Shown here: piece after piece, positions 45,485-52,984 of the stretch
How positions within the stretch are numbered: position 1 is the first letter of the stretch
How the letters are laid out: each line of letters opens with the position of its first letter
Notes under the pieces: generated by a model
Told to the model about the DNA's origin: nothing
Database searches by the model: none
The model's input: only the letters and a program-made list of their open reading frames with translations
Source of the DNA: UBA4479 sp963974935
Lineage (GTDB): Bacteria > Pseudomonadota > Alphaproteobacteria > Rhodospirillales > Casp-alpha2
Length of the DNA stretch: 64,000 bases
Direction: 5' to 3'
Assembly: GCA_963974935.1 (NCBI GenBank)
Contig: CAXBEV010000015.1
Span: 29,337-93,336 of the forward strand
Translations under genes and position numbers: made by a program

Positions 45485-46813
45485 TTAAGACTCGTCACGG
45501 AAATACTCTTTCACAAAGTCCAGACCCTTTTTGGTGATCTTAAAGCCGCCGCGAATATCTTGCGCATATCCCTGATATATGAAGTTCTTTTTTGTGTTTT
45601 TATGAGACTTCAGATTGCGCACGATTTGAGAGAATTTTGAGTCCTTACGGCTGGCGTTTACAGCCATATCCTCGTCAGACAGTTTCACGAATAGCGGCAT
45701 CTGCTCAATCAAATCGGACGTACTGATTTCCCCGTCTGGTCGCACAGACATGATCAGCAAAGCATACTTCCAAAGGTCGGCTTTCAGATCGATTTCAATA
45801 GGATCAGACGCCACTGGGCCCGCTAGAGGCTGCTCAATGCGCTTTTGCGGGGAGATAGCACGCATCCGCTGCTGTTTCCGTTCCTGCCGCGCGATGCGCT
45901 TCACATCCTCAGCGACAGGCAGGTCTTCCGGCATAATTCCGCTCAGTTCGCGCATTGTCTGTCGCACTTTTACCCCCACTTCATAGTGGGCGTCGCAAGC
46001 CGCTTCCTTTCCTTGGATGTTACGGCTTCGCAACTTCTCCTCGGTTTGGGTGATGCGAAACAGATTCGCAGCGAGTTCAGTGCTCCCCATGTGATCAAGA
46101 ATATTTGCCTTGGCAGGGAGGCCTTTATATCGCTGGATTTCGTCCTTCCCACGTCCGCCATATAAGCCCTGATACCCTTTGTTATTGAACTTGCCAAAAT
46201 CGGCACCGGAGCGGACTCCAGAGGCCTTTGCCGCACTCATTAACCGTTTGTTTTCAGCGACCACCTGATTTCGTAAATAGAGCCGTTTTTGATTTTCGGA
46301 GAGCGTGTCAAAATCGACACCATCCCGATCTGCAATTTCTTGCCGACGTGTTTGGATTGCAAAATAGGTTTGCGCGAAGGCAACCTGCTTAACCGACGAT
46401 GACGCATTCTGCGCGATCAGATAACAAGCGTATCGATCTAGTTCATAATCCCTTGCTGGCCGCCCCCCTTTGGGGTTTTTCCCCAATTGGGGAAAAACCT
46501 CTCGGAAGTGATTTCCCATAGGATGCCCAGCATTCTCACAGGCGGTCTGCGCACGCTCTATAACGCCTTCGAACTTGTCCCATTTGCTGTAGCCAAGCAG
46601 CGTCTGCAACTCACGAGCATACCAGATTTTATCGCCGCTCTCGTCATCGCGACCAGCTTCCTCGAAGCGGTCAATAAGGGCATCAATGGTATCCGTATCC
46701 TGCGGAGTATTGATCAGTGCGGTGACCTCATCGGGACTGGTCTGCGCGACTCTTTGCATTGCTTCGTCAAAATCAAAATCGAACTTTACGGGGTCATCCT
46801 TGCTGCCGCTCAT
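45485..46813 (-). CDS. dinD: DinD-like DNA-damage-inducible protein with extra C-terminal winged helix
   Basis: 442 residues. Residues about 60-300 match DinD: YARELQTLLGYSKWDKFEGV, RYACYLIAQNASSSVKQVAF, QTYFAIQTRRQEIAD, LYLRNQV, KGYQGLYGG and LDHMGSTELAANLFRITQTE. E. coli DinD (about 275 residues) inhibits RecA filament activities. An added C-terminal segment (about 345-442, LWKYALLIMSVRPDGEISTS... KITKKGLDFVKEYF) looks like an Mrr-N-type winged helix. The ATG overlaps the transposase stop (ATGA, 46810-46813), so it is the coupled passenger of the transposon. No LexA site was found nearby. Confidence 0.88.
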   Translation of the reverse strand: MSGSKDDPVKFDFDFDEAMQRVAQTSPDEVTALINTPQDTDTIDALIDRFEEAGRDDESGDKIWYARELQTLLGYSKWDKFEGVIERAQTACENAGHPMGNHFREVFPQLGKNPKGGRPARDYELDRYACYLIAQNASSSVKQVAFAQTYFAIQTRRQEIADRDGVDFDTLSENQKRLYLRNQVVAENKRLMSAAKASGVRSGADFGKFNNKGYQGLYGGRGKDEIQRYKGLPAKANILDHMGSTELAANLFRITQTEEKLRSRNIQGKEAACDAHYEVGVKVRQTMRELSGIMPEDLPVAEDVKRIARQERKQQRMRAISPQKRIEQPLAGPVASDPIEIDLKADLWKYALLIMSVRPDGEISTSDLIEQMPLFVKLSDEDMAVNASRKDSKFSQIVRNLKSHKNTKKNFIYQGYAQDIRGGFKITKKGLDFVKEYFRDES

Positions 46814-47742
46814 GCGATCAGTTCCTTATAGGTCAGGCGACCGGAGACCTGATCAAGCAGGGCGTTTACCCGATCCCCCTCGCCGATGTTGCGGAGATTA
46901 AAGCGCCATGTCATCTCGCCAAGATAGCGGCTCAGGTGCTTCGGAGATAGGTAGTGGTGCGTGCCTACAATCTGGCGCTTAAAGAGTGCCCAAACGCTCT
47001 CAATGCCATTTGTATGGTTATAAAAGTCCTTCACGTACTGGCCCGCGCTATGAACCACCGTATGGTGGTGATAGGAGCCTTCTAAACCGACGAAGCCAAC
47101 GTGTTCGTCAGTCATGATATTTGCACCCGGTTCAACAACGCTCGCAATAGCGCCCTGCACGTTGACGGCGCGAAGGTTGCGCATAGTGCCAGTTACAAGA
47201 TCGCCACCGCGTTCTAGGATGCCAATGACGGCAACCTTGCCTTTGCCACCTTGCTTTCCGCCGGTGCGCTTACTCTTATGCTTGTTCTTTTCTTTCCCGC
47301 CGATAAATGTCTCGTCGGCTTCAACCTCGCCTTTGAGAGGGCGGTTGAACGACTTGGTTTGTGCGGCGTGGCGAAGCCTATGCAACATAAACCAAGCGGT
47401 TTTCTGCGTTACCCCGATATCCTTGGCGAGCTGTGTGCTGGCGATGCCCTTCTTGTGCGATGTAATTAGCCAAATGGCCATCATCCACTGGCGAAGGCCA
47501 ATCTTACTATCTTCAAAGATGGTGCCGACCTTGATTGAAAATCGCTTGCGACACTCCCCGCACTTGTGGGTGCGACGGTCCGAAAAGTGATAAACTTTAG
47601 AACTGCCGCAGGTGGGGCAAAATGCGCCGTTTTTCCAACGGATAGCAGTAAAATGATCGATAGCCGCTTGCTCGTCGGGGAATACCGACATCATCTGAAT
47701 AAGCGTATCGAACTGCTGCTTTTGGGGGGCAATGTTTTCCAT
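46810..47742 (-). CDS. IS1595-family (ISXO2-like) transposase
   Basis: 310 residues. An N-terminal zinc ribbon (FCPTCGSSKVY...HKCGECRKRF) is followed by a helix-turn-helix (GIASTQLAKDIGVTQKTAWF) and the DDE-type core: EADETFIGG, the second Asp in IMTDEHVGF, and NGIESVWALFKRQIVGTHHY with the last acidic residue, ending in MTWRFNLR. Full length, no frameshift. AAGGGG precedes the ATG. It is followed by the overlapping dinD-like gene. Confidence 0.95.
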   Translation of the reverse strand: MENIAPQKQQFDTLIQMMSVFPDEQAAIDHFTAIRWKNGAFCPTCGSSKVYHFSDRRTHKCGECRKRFSIKVGTIFEDSKIGLRQWMMAIWLITSHKKGIASTQLAKDIGVTQKTAWFMLHRLRHAAQTKSFNRPLKGEVEADETFIGGKEKNKHKSKRTGGKQGGKGKVAVIGILERGGDLVTGTMRNLRAVNVQGAIASVVEPGANIMTDEHVGFVGLEGSYHHHTVVHSAGQYVKDFYNHTNGIESVWALFKRQIVGTHHYLSPKHLSRYLGEMTWRFNLRNIGEGDRVNALLDQVSGRLTYKELIA

Positions 47743-47768
47743 GCCCCTTTATCCCATACAAATCAAAT

Positions 47769-47793
47769 TGGGTCAAGTAGGTATATAGGTCCC
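47769..47793. repeat. Right terminal inverted repeat of the transposon
   Basis: Reverse complement reads GGGACCTATATACCT then ACTTGACCCA, matching the left end at 23 of 25 positions. Confidence 0.92.
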
Positions 47794-47801
47794 AAATTTT
47801 T
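47794..47801. repeat. Right target-site duplication
   Basis: AAATTTTT, identical to 45435-45442. Confidence 0.93.
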
Positions 47802-49226
47802 GGTTACATTAAATCCAAATAACCATAGTAACTTCTGAACTAATTGATCTTCCGCACCGTGTTCTCCTTTTAATTCGATCACCGAATATGGAAACGTCTC
47901 TTTTACATTATTGAATGCAGTCTTATCCCGCACAATAAAGTCTCGAACCATTTCAGCGGGCTCAAACGAATATAAGGCGTATTCCAGTCGTTCGGAGAGA
48001 TTGTTTCCAACACAAGTATTCAATCTCCAATCTATCTGCTCCCGTCGCTCTTTTGTTGAATAATTTTTCTCTATAAAATATCGAAGCCTCGCCACCCCCA
48101 AATTATCGGTTTTTGAATTTATACGGACGCCATGTGATGAGAGCTGGCAATTAGTATCAAAAGCCCCCCGAGGTGAACGCTGATATTTTGCAGATCGAAT
48201 TTCAGTGGCCGGAACAACTATCTCTTTATTTGAAACTAATGAGTCTATTGTTTTCAATATTATACAATCATCCATTATCAATATTATTTGAAATATTTCT
48301 GACTCGCTTAATTCTTTGATAATACTTTCACTAGACTGTGACCATTTTTTTTGTGGGGCTGGCGACTGGGCCAATAACGCCCGTATTTCTTTGCCATAAG
48401 ACTGCAACAATGAATGGCAAATTTTTTTCCGCTCCTTCTCACTGAAACAGTTTCCTAAGAAAAAATCTATGTTCTGAATAAGATGATCATTGTAATGGCC
48501 GAGGTAAGAATTGAACTCTCTATAAGTTTTCTTCTCTTTAAATGATTCTCTGAAACCTTTCAGTTTTGCGTAACGCGTCGTATTGACCTCTCTTTCAGTC
48601 AACTTTACGGGATGAACAGCCTCGCAAGAGGGATCTCCACAAATATGCAATAATGCAGCTTTTAGAGGAAAATTATCTCTGATCTGTTCTATTTCGAGTA
48701 GGCCAAGCGGCCCACACAAAAACGGACCAACCTGAAAAACTCCCGAAGGCTTTTCAGACAATAGCCTTGCCGTTTGGGTTGGCGTTAAATTATCTGGCTC
48801 ATTATTAAACATGCGTTTAGCACGCTCAAAGAGCCTTGGCCCATAAACCCATGGAAAAAGAATATTACCCTCATAAAAATTTTTATTAAGTGATGAAATT
48901 ATTGGGCCTAACTCAAGGCTATCATCGATCAAATCTTCGTAATACTGGTGATTTCGAATGCAAAATAGCTTAAATTTTTCATCGCTATCGTCTTTATTCT
49001 CACTATTAAATACTTCCGCCTTAGTAGTTAATTTTACGTACCCTGCTATTTCGGTCATCCATTCCGATGCTGAGACGGGAAACACCCCATCAATTATAAT
49101 CGACAAACAATGTGAAGCATTAGGATATGGCATCAAATCAGCCCTCACTGACGGTTTCGCATTATTCATCAATTTTAACTCTCACTATTTTATTCAAACG
49201 ATATTAATTTATTTATTTTCTATTTA

Positions 49227-49256
49227 ATTATGAATTTTGTCGAGTTGTATAATCAA
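49227..49256 (-). promoter_or_regulatory. Possible promoter of the AT-rich island gene
   Basis: On the minus strand TTGATT (49251-49256) and CATAAT (49227-49232) are 18 bp apart, 58 bp ahead of the start codon. The -35 overlaps the first base of the thiC fragment. AT-richness makes chance matches likely. Confidence 0.35.
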
Positions 49257-49393
49257 TGAAAATCATCAACCTGGTGTGCGATTACGCCAAGGATGACATG
49301 GAAGAAATGGCGAAGGAATTCGTCGACAAAGACACCAAGCTCTATAACGAAGAGTACCTCGAAGAGACCAAAGCTGAAGCCGGTGACGATTAA
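49256..49393 (+). pseudogene. Duplicated, diverged 3' end of thiC
   Basis: The frame from ATG 49256 encodes 45 residues, MKIINLVCDYAKDDMEEM... to KAEAGDD, matching the last 46 residues of ThiC (MEITNLVRDYAKNGMDEM... KAEAGDD) at about 31 of 45 positions. Many differences are synonymous or conservative, so it looks like a thiC end from another lineage rather than decay of the local copy. No ribosome site; not expected to be a gene. It marks the right flank of the island. Confidence 0.88.
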
Positions 49394-49505
49394 TGGCTAG
49401 GGAAAATTCCCAATGCGCCTCAACATCGCAGCGATTTCCTGGAAGCGCCGCGATCTAGGAAGTCTCGGGTTTGTAGGGTCCTGGACGTCGCGGGGTAGTA
49501 GGCAG

Positions 49506-49955
49506 TTAAGACCCAGACATCGCATCAACAGTGCCCTTGCCTTCGCCGCCGAACTTCGTGCACAGATATCCGATCAGCAGTCCGACAACAGCACCTTCGA
49601 AAACTCCCCAGTAGGGCGTCGACAGCATCCCGTCCGGCCCGAATACTGCGTTCATCAACGCCTGCATTTCCGACCAGGCAACGAGGATCAGCAACAGATT
49701 CATCCACGCCCCGATCAGGGGCGCCCTGAACCACCACGGCAACGGCATTTTCAGCACCGGATGCCACGTAACGACGCCAAAGGCCGCAATCATTGCGCCG
49801 ACGGTCGCGTACCAGAACAGAAAACCGACCCGCAAATGCATGCCGACTTCAGGCCAGAAAAACGGCAGCATAAAGAAGCCGATGATACCAAGCATGAAAC
49901 CAACCAACTTGCCGATAACAAGCCGCGTAAACATTGAAGGATTGCCGAAAAACAT
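49506..49955 (-). CDS. Four-helix membrane protein under an FNR-type site
   Basis: 149 residues. Hydrophobic segments at about 14-35, 42-66, 78-100 and 116-138. The family is not recognised. AAAGGAG lies ahead of the ATG at 49955; a longer frame to 50066 would run through the regulatory region and is rejected. It is convergent to thiC's end and divergent from a Cys-rich periplasmic protein, with a perfect TTGAT-N4-ATCAA box between. A degenerate copy of its 3' end lies at 44395-44505. Confidence 0.75.
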   Translation of the reverse strand: MFFGNPSMFTRLVIGKLVGFMLGIIGFFMLPFFWPEVGMHLRVGFLFWYATVGAMIAAFGVVTWHPVLKMPLPWWFRAPLIGAWMNLLLILVAWSEMQALMNAVFGPDGMLSTPYWGVFEGAVVGLLIGYLCTKFGGEGKGTVDAMSGS

Positions 49956-50010
49956 GGGAGTCTCCTTTGCCAAAGCATGCCCTAGTATGCAGCCTCCGAC
50001 ATTCGGGGCA

Positions 50011-50024
50011 TTGATGAAGATCAA
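50011..50024. promoter_or_regulatory. Perfect FNR/FixK-type box in a divergent promoter
   Basis: TTGATGAAGATCAA is an exact match to the FNR consensus TTGAT-N4-ATCAA. A rightward -10 (TATGCT, 50046-50051) and a leftward -10 (CATACT, 49984-49989) both place the box centre near -41, the class II activator position. Anaerobic or low-oxygen activation of both flanking genes is predicted. Confidence 0.8.
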
Positions 50025-50080
50025 TCGAGCCTTATCGCGGCAATTTATGCTATCCTGTGCCCCCATCTCAGGAGGTTGCC

Positions 50081-50380
50081 ATGCGTTATCTTGTTGTTGC
50101 CCTCTTTGCCGTTGTGCTGCTGTCGTTGGCGCCCAACGCCCAAGCCGAAGACCCCGCGATGTGCCTAAAAGCCTGCATCGACCAAAACGGCGCCGATCAG
50201 AAGAAATCCTGCGCCGTGCAGTGCGGCTATGCGAGCGGTGCCAGCGGGGCCGGCGTCGGCTACGGCGGCCAGAAAAAGGCTGATTGCGGCATCCAATATA
50301 AAACCTGCCTCAGCGCCTGCACCCCCGACAACAAAGACTGCCGCAAACAATGCCGCCAGCAGCGGACGGGCTGCATTTAG
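50081..50380 (+). CDS. Small secreted cysteine-rich protein with CX3C pairs
   Basis: 99 residues behind AGGAGG. The signal peptide (LVVALFAVVLLSLAPNAQA) is cut after AQA near residue 22. The mature part has ten cysteines, mostly as CX3C pairs (CLKAC, CAVQC, CLSAC, CRKQC) plus two single ones, an arrangement recalling disulfide-stapled helical hairpins. A Gly-rich linker (GYASGASGAGVGYGG) separates two halves. The function is unknown; metal binding or redox roles are possible. The FNR-type box predicts expression at low oxygen. Confidence 0.75.
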   Translation: MRYLVVALFAVVLLSLAPNAQAEDPAMCLKACIDQNGADQKKSCAVQCGYASGASGAGVGYGGQKKADCGIQYKTCLSACTPDNKDCRKQCRQQRTGCI

Positions 50381-50431
50381 CGACGCCGCCTTGCCCCTTT
50401 CCAAAATCGTTACAATCCAGTATCAGAATGC

Positions 50432-52000
50432 ATGACTGACATCACCGCCCATCATGACCGTATTCTGATCGTCGATTTCGGCAGCCAAGTGACGCAGTTG
50501 ATTGCGCGCCGGGTCCGTGAATCCGGCGTTTATTGTGAAATTCACCCGTTCAATGCCGTCACCGAAGAAACCCTTAAGGCGTACGCGCCGAAAGGCGTGA
50601 TCCTGTCGGGGGGCCCGGCCAGCGTGCATGAGGCGACCACGCCCCGCGCGCCGGAAGCGGTGTTCAAGCTTGGCGTGCCGGTGTTCGGCATTTGCTACGG
50701 CGAACAGACCATGGTGCAGCAGATGGGCGGCCAGGTGCAGGCGTCGACGCACCGGGAATTCGGGCGTGCGTTTGTTGAAATCCAAGAAGACTGTTGTCTG
50801 TTTGAAGGCATCTGGCAGCCCGGCGAAAAGCACCAAGTGTGGATGAGCCACGGCGACCGAATCGACGCAATCCCAGACGGGTTCAGCGTTGTCGGCACTT
50901 CCGACGGCTCGCCGTTCGCCATCATCGCCGATGAAGCGCGCAAGTTCTATGGCGTGCAGTTCCACCCGGAAGTGATGCACACACCCGACGGCGCCAAGCT
51001 TTTAAAGAACTTCACGCATCAAATCTGCGGCGCCAAGGGCGATTGGACCATGGCGTCCTTCAAAGACGAAGCGATCCAGAAAGTGCGCGATCAAGTCGGC
51101 AGCGGTCGGGTGATCTGTGGTCTGTCCGGCGGTGTCGACAGTTCGGTCGTGGCCGTGTTGCTGCACGAAGCCATCGGCAAGCAGCTGACCTGCGTGTTCG
51201 TCGACCACGGCCTGATGCGCGCCAACGAAGCCGACGAAGTCGTCAAACTATTCCGCGATCACTACAACATTCCTCTGGTGCACCGGAACGCCGAAGCGTT
51301 GTTCTTGGGCGCGCTCGACGGTGTCACCGATCCCGAGACCAAGCGCAAAACCATCGGCAAGCTGTTCATCGATGTGTTCGACGAAGAAGCCAAAAACGTC
51401 GGCGGCGCAGACTTTTTGGCGCAAGGCACACTTTATCCGGACGTCATCGAGTCGGTGTCGTTCACGGGCGGGCCTAGCGTCACCATCAAGTCTCACCACA
51501 ACGTCGGCGGTCTGCCGGCGCACATGAACATGCAATTGGTCGAACCGCTGCGCGAACTGTTCAAAGACGAAGTCCGCGCCTTGGGCCGTGAACTCGGCCT
51601 GCCGGAAAGCTTCGTCGGCCGCCATCCGTTCCCAGGCCCCGGCCTCGCCATCCGCATACCCGGCGCGATCACCAAGGAACGCCTGGATATCCTGCGCGCC
51701 GCCGACGTGATCTATCTGCAAGAAATTCGCAACGCCGGATTATATGACACCATCTGGCAAGCGTTCGCCGTGTTGCTGCCGGTGCAAACCGTCGGCGTGA
51801 TGGGCGATGCGCGAACCTATGATTTCGTCTGCGCACTGCGCGCCGTGACGTCCACCGACGGCATGACCGCCGACTACTTCCCGTTCGATCATGAATTCCT
51901 GGGCCGGGTTTCCAGCCGGATCGTCAACGAGGTCAAAGGCATCAACCGCGTCGTCTATGACGTCACCTCAAAACCGCCGGGCACGATTGAGTGGGAGTGA
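50432..52000 (+). CDS. guaA: GMP synthase (glutamine-hydrolysing)
   Basis: 522 residues. Aminates XMP to GMP. N-terminal class I amidotransferase with nucleophile Cys in FGICYGEQTM and His/Glu in GVQFHPEVMHT; ATP-pyrophosphatase domain with P-loop LSGGVDSSVVAVL; C-terminal dimer domain ending KPPGTIEWE. No clear ribosome site at the ATG. The dtd gene begins within 5 bp of its stop. Confidence 0.97.
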   Translation: MTDITAHHDRILIVDFGSQVTQLIARRVRESGVYCEIHPFNAVTEETLKAYAPKGVILSGGPASVHEATTPRAPEAVFKLGVPVFGICYGEQTMVQQMGGQVQASTHREFGRAFVEIQEDCCLFEGIWQPGEKHQVWMSHGDRIDAIPDGFSVVGTSDGSPFAIIADEARKFYGVQFHPEVMHTPDGAKLLKNFTHQICGAKGDWTMASFKDEAIQKVRDQVGSGRVICGLSGGVDSSVVAVLLHEAIGKQLTCVFVDHGLMRANEADEVVKLFRDHYNIPLVHRNAEALFLGALDGVTDPETKRKTIGKLFIDVFDEEAKNVGGADFLAQGTLYPDVIESVSFTGGPSVTIKSHHNVGGLPAHMNMQLVEPLRELFKDEVRALGRELGLPESFVGRHPFPGPGLAIRIPGAITKERLDILRAADVIYLQEIRNAGLYDTIWQAFAVLLPVQTVGVMGDARTYDFVCALRAVTSTDGMTADYFPFDHEFLGRVSSRIVNEVKGINRVVYDVTSKPPGTIEWE

Positions 52001-52004
52001 CCCC

Positions 52005-52448
52005 ATCAAGGCTGTTCTCCAACGGGTGACCGAAGCCACCGTCAGCGTTGACGGCGCCACCGTAGGCGCCATCGGCCCCGGCCTGTTGGTGCTGTTTTGT
52101 GCGGAACGCGACGACACCCCAGATGATGCTGATTATTTCGCGCGCAAGATCGCAAAGATGCGACTATTTGCCGATACCGACGGCAAGACCAACTTGTCGG
52201 TTTTAGATATCAACGGCAGCGTGCTCGCGGTCAGCCAGTTTACGCTGGCCGCCGATTGGCGCAAAGGCAATCGGCCGGGATTCTCCAAGGCCGGTGACCC
52301 CGAAGCCGCAAAGCTGCTTTATGAGCATTTTTGCGCTGCCCTTCGCACCGAAGGCGCGCCCGTCGAAACCGGCATTTTTGCCGCCGACATGACCGTCACC
52401 CTCACCAACGACGGCCCGTTCACGATTGTCATGGACGGTCGCGATTAA
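52005..52448 (+). CDS. dtd: D-aminoacyl-tRNA deacylase (apparent ATC start)
   Basis: 147 residues if begun at ATC 52005, matching the family length (about 145) and the invariant N-terminus (M)KAVLQRVTEATV. It removes D-amino acids from mischarged tRNA; SQFTLAADWRKGNRPGFSKA and TNDGPFTIVMD carry the active-site motifs. No ATG, GTG or TTG stands at the expected position. GGGAGTGA, spanning the guaA stop, is a good ribosome site for the ATC. The only nearby in-frame conventional start, TTG 51987, would overlap guaA and add six residues. Likely translationally coupled to guaA. Confidence 0.85.
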   Translation: MKAVLQRVTEATVSVDGATVGAIGPGLLVLFCAERDDTPDDADYFARKIAKMRLFADTDGKTNLSVLDINGSVLAVSQFTLAADWRKGNRPGFSKAGDPEAAKLLYEHFCAALRTEGAPVETGIFAADMTVTLTNDGPFTIVMDGRD

Positions 52449-52466
52449 CGCGCTGTGCTTATTCGC

Positions 52467-52976
52467 TTAATGGCGTTTACCGGCGCGGTCGCGCAGCAAG
52501 GTCAGCAACTGGCGGAGTTCACGCTCAAGTTTCAGCTGAGGCCCTTTGAGATGCTGATTAAACACCGCCCGCATCGCCATAATATGCACCTTAACGATTT
52601 CAAGCTCGGTCAAAGCTAAGCGCTCTTTGGCTTCCAGCAACTTGCAGAGCGAGTCGCAGATCGTCGAGATCAGTGGGAATCCGAAGCTGCCCCCCTCACC
52701 CCGAATGCCGTGGGAGATTTCGAACATCTGCGCGATGTCTTCAGGGCTATGCATGCCACGAGGTGATGCTTGGAACGTACGCCATAATTTGGTCAGGTCA
52801 TCAACGGCCCAACCTTGATAGCTGTCCATCAGGTCGTCGGCGGCATTAAGCGCACGCATAATCGCCTGTTCTGCGCTCGGACCACCGGATTTCTTGACCT
52901 TATTGGCCATCAACCGGGGTGGCCTGATGATTTTCGGAATCTCTGATTTTGTTGGGCGCTTCGGGCGATCATTCAT
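52467..52976 (-). CDS. Hpt (histidine phosphotransfer) domain protein
   Basis: 169 residues. The phospho-acceptor motif is ISHGIRGEGGSFGFPLI (His89), within a four-helix-bundle-like region (about 40-165) after a basic 30-residue N-terminus. Hpt proteins shuttle phosphate between receiver domains. It follows the receiver gene by 8 bp, so they probably act as a phosphorelay pair. The cognate kinase is not in this operon. Confidence 0.8.
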   Translation of the reverse strand: MNDRPKRPTKSEIPKIIRPPRLMANKVKKSGGPSAEQAIMRALNAADDLMDSYQGWAVDDLTKLWRTFQASPRGMHSPEDIAQMFEISHGIRGEGGSFGFPLISTICDSLCKLLEAKERLALTELEIVKVHIMAMRAVFNQHLKGPQLKLERELRQLLTLLRDRAGKRH

Positions 52977-52984
52977 TGTGCGGC

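Larger units (their letters stand above)
45443..47793 (-). mobile_element. IS1595-family transposon with a dinD passenger gene
   Basis: 2351 bp. The ends are inverted repeats beginning GGGACCTATATACCT (45443-45467 and 47769-47793; 23 of 25 positions match). Identical 8-bp duplications (AAATTTTT) flank it, the duplication length typical of IS1595 elements. It contains a transposase with the ISXO2-type DDE region and, overlapping by 4 bp, a dinD-like gene. Perfect flanks and intact genes suggest a recent, possibly still active insertion. It interrupts the AT-rich HEPN-like gene, with both of its genes on the same strand as the target. Confidence 0.93.
47763..49169 (-). pseudogene. 5' part of the transposon-split AT-rich gene (putative defence protein)
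   Basis: 468 codons from ATG 49169 (a TTG sits one codon upstream). The native sequence ends in the target duplication; the last 10 codons (LGPIYLLDPI) are read from the transposon end, so a truncated product could still be made. Codon phase across AAAAATTT is the same in the 3' part, so the ancestral gene is recovered exactly as FNVTKN|FINNND. The N-terminal domain is not recognised; ICGDPSCEAVH is a possible metal-binding motif. The composition is strongly AT-rich. Confidence 0.75.

Noticed and set aside
49256..49393. The thiC fragment as an independent small gene
   Set aside because: No ribosome site; the sequence is fully explained as a diverged duplicate of the thiC end.
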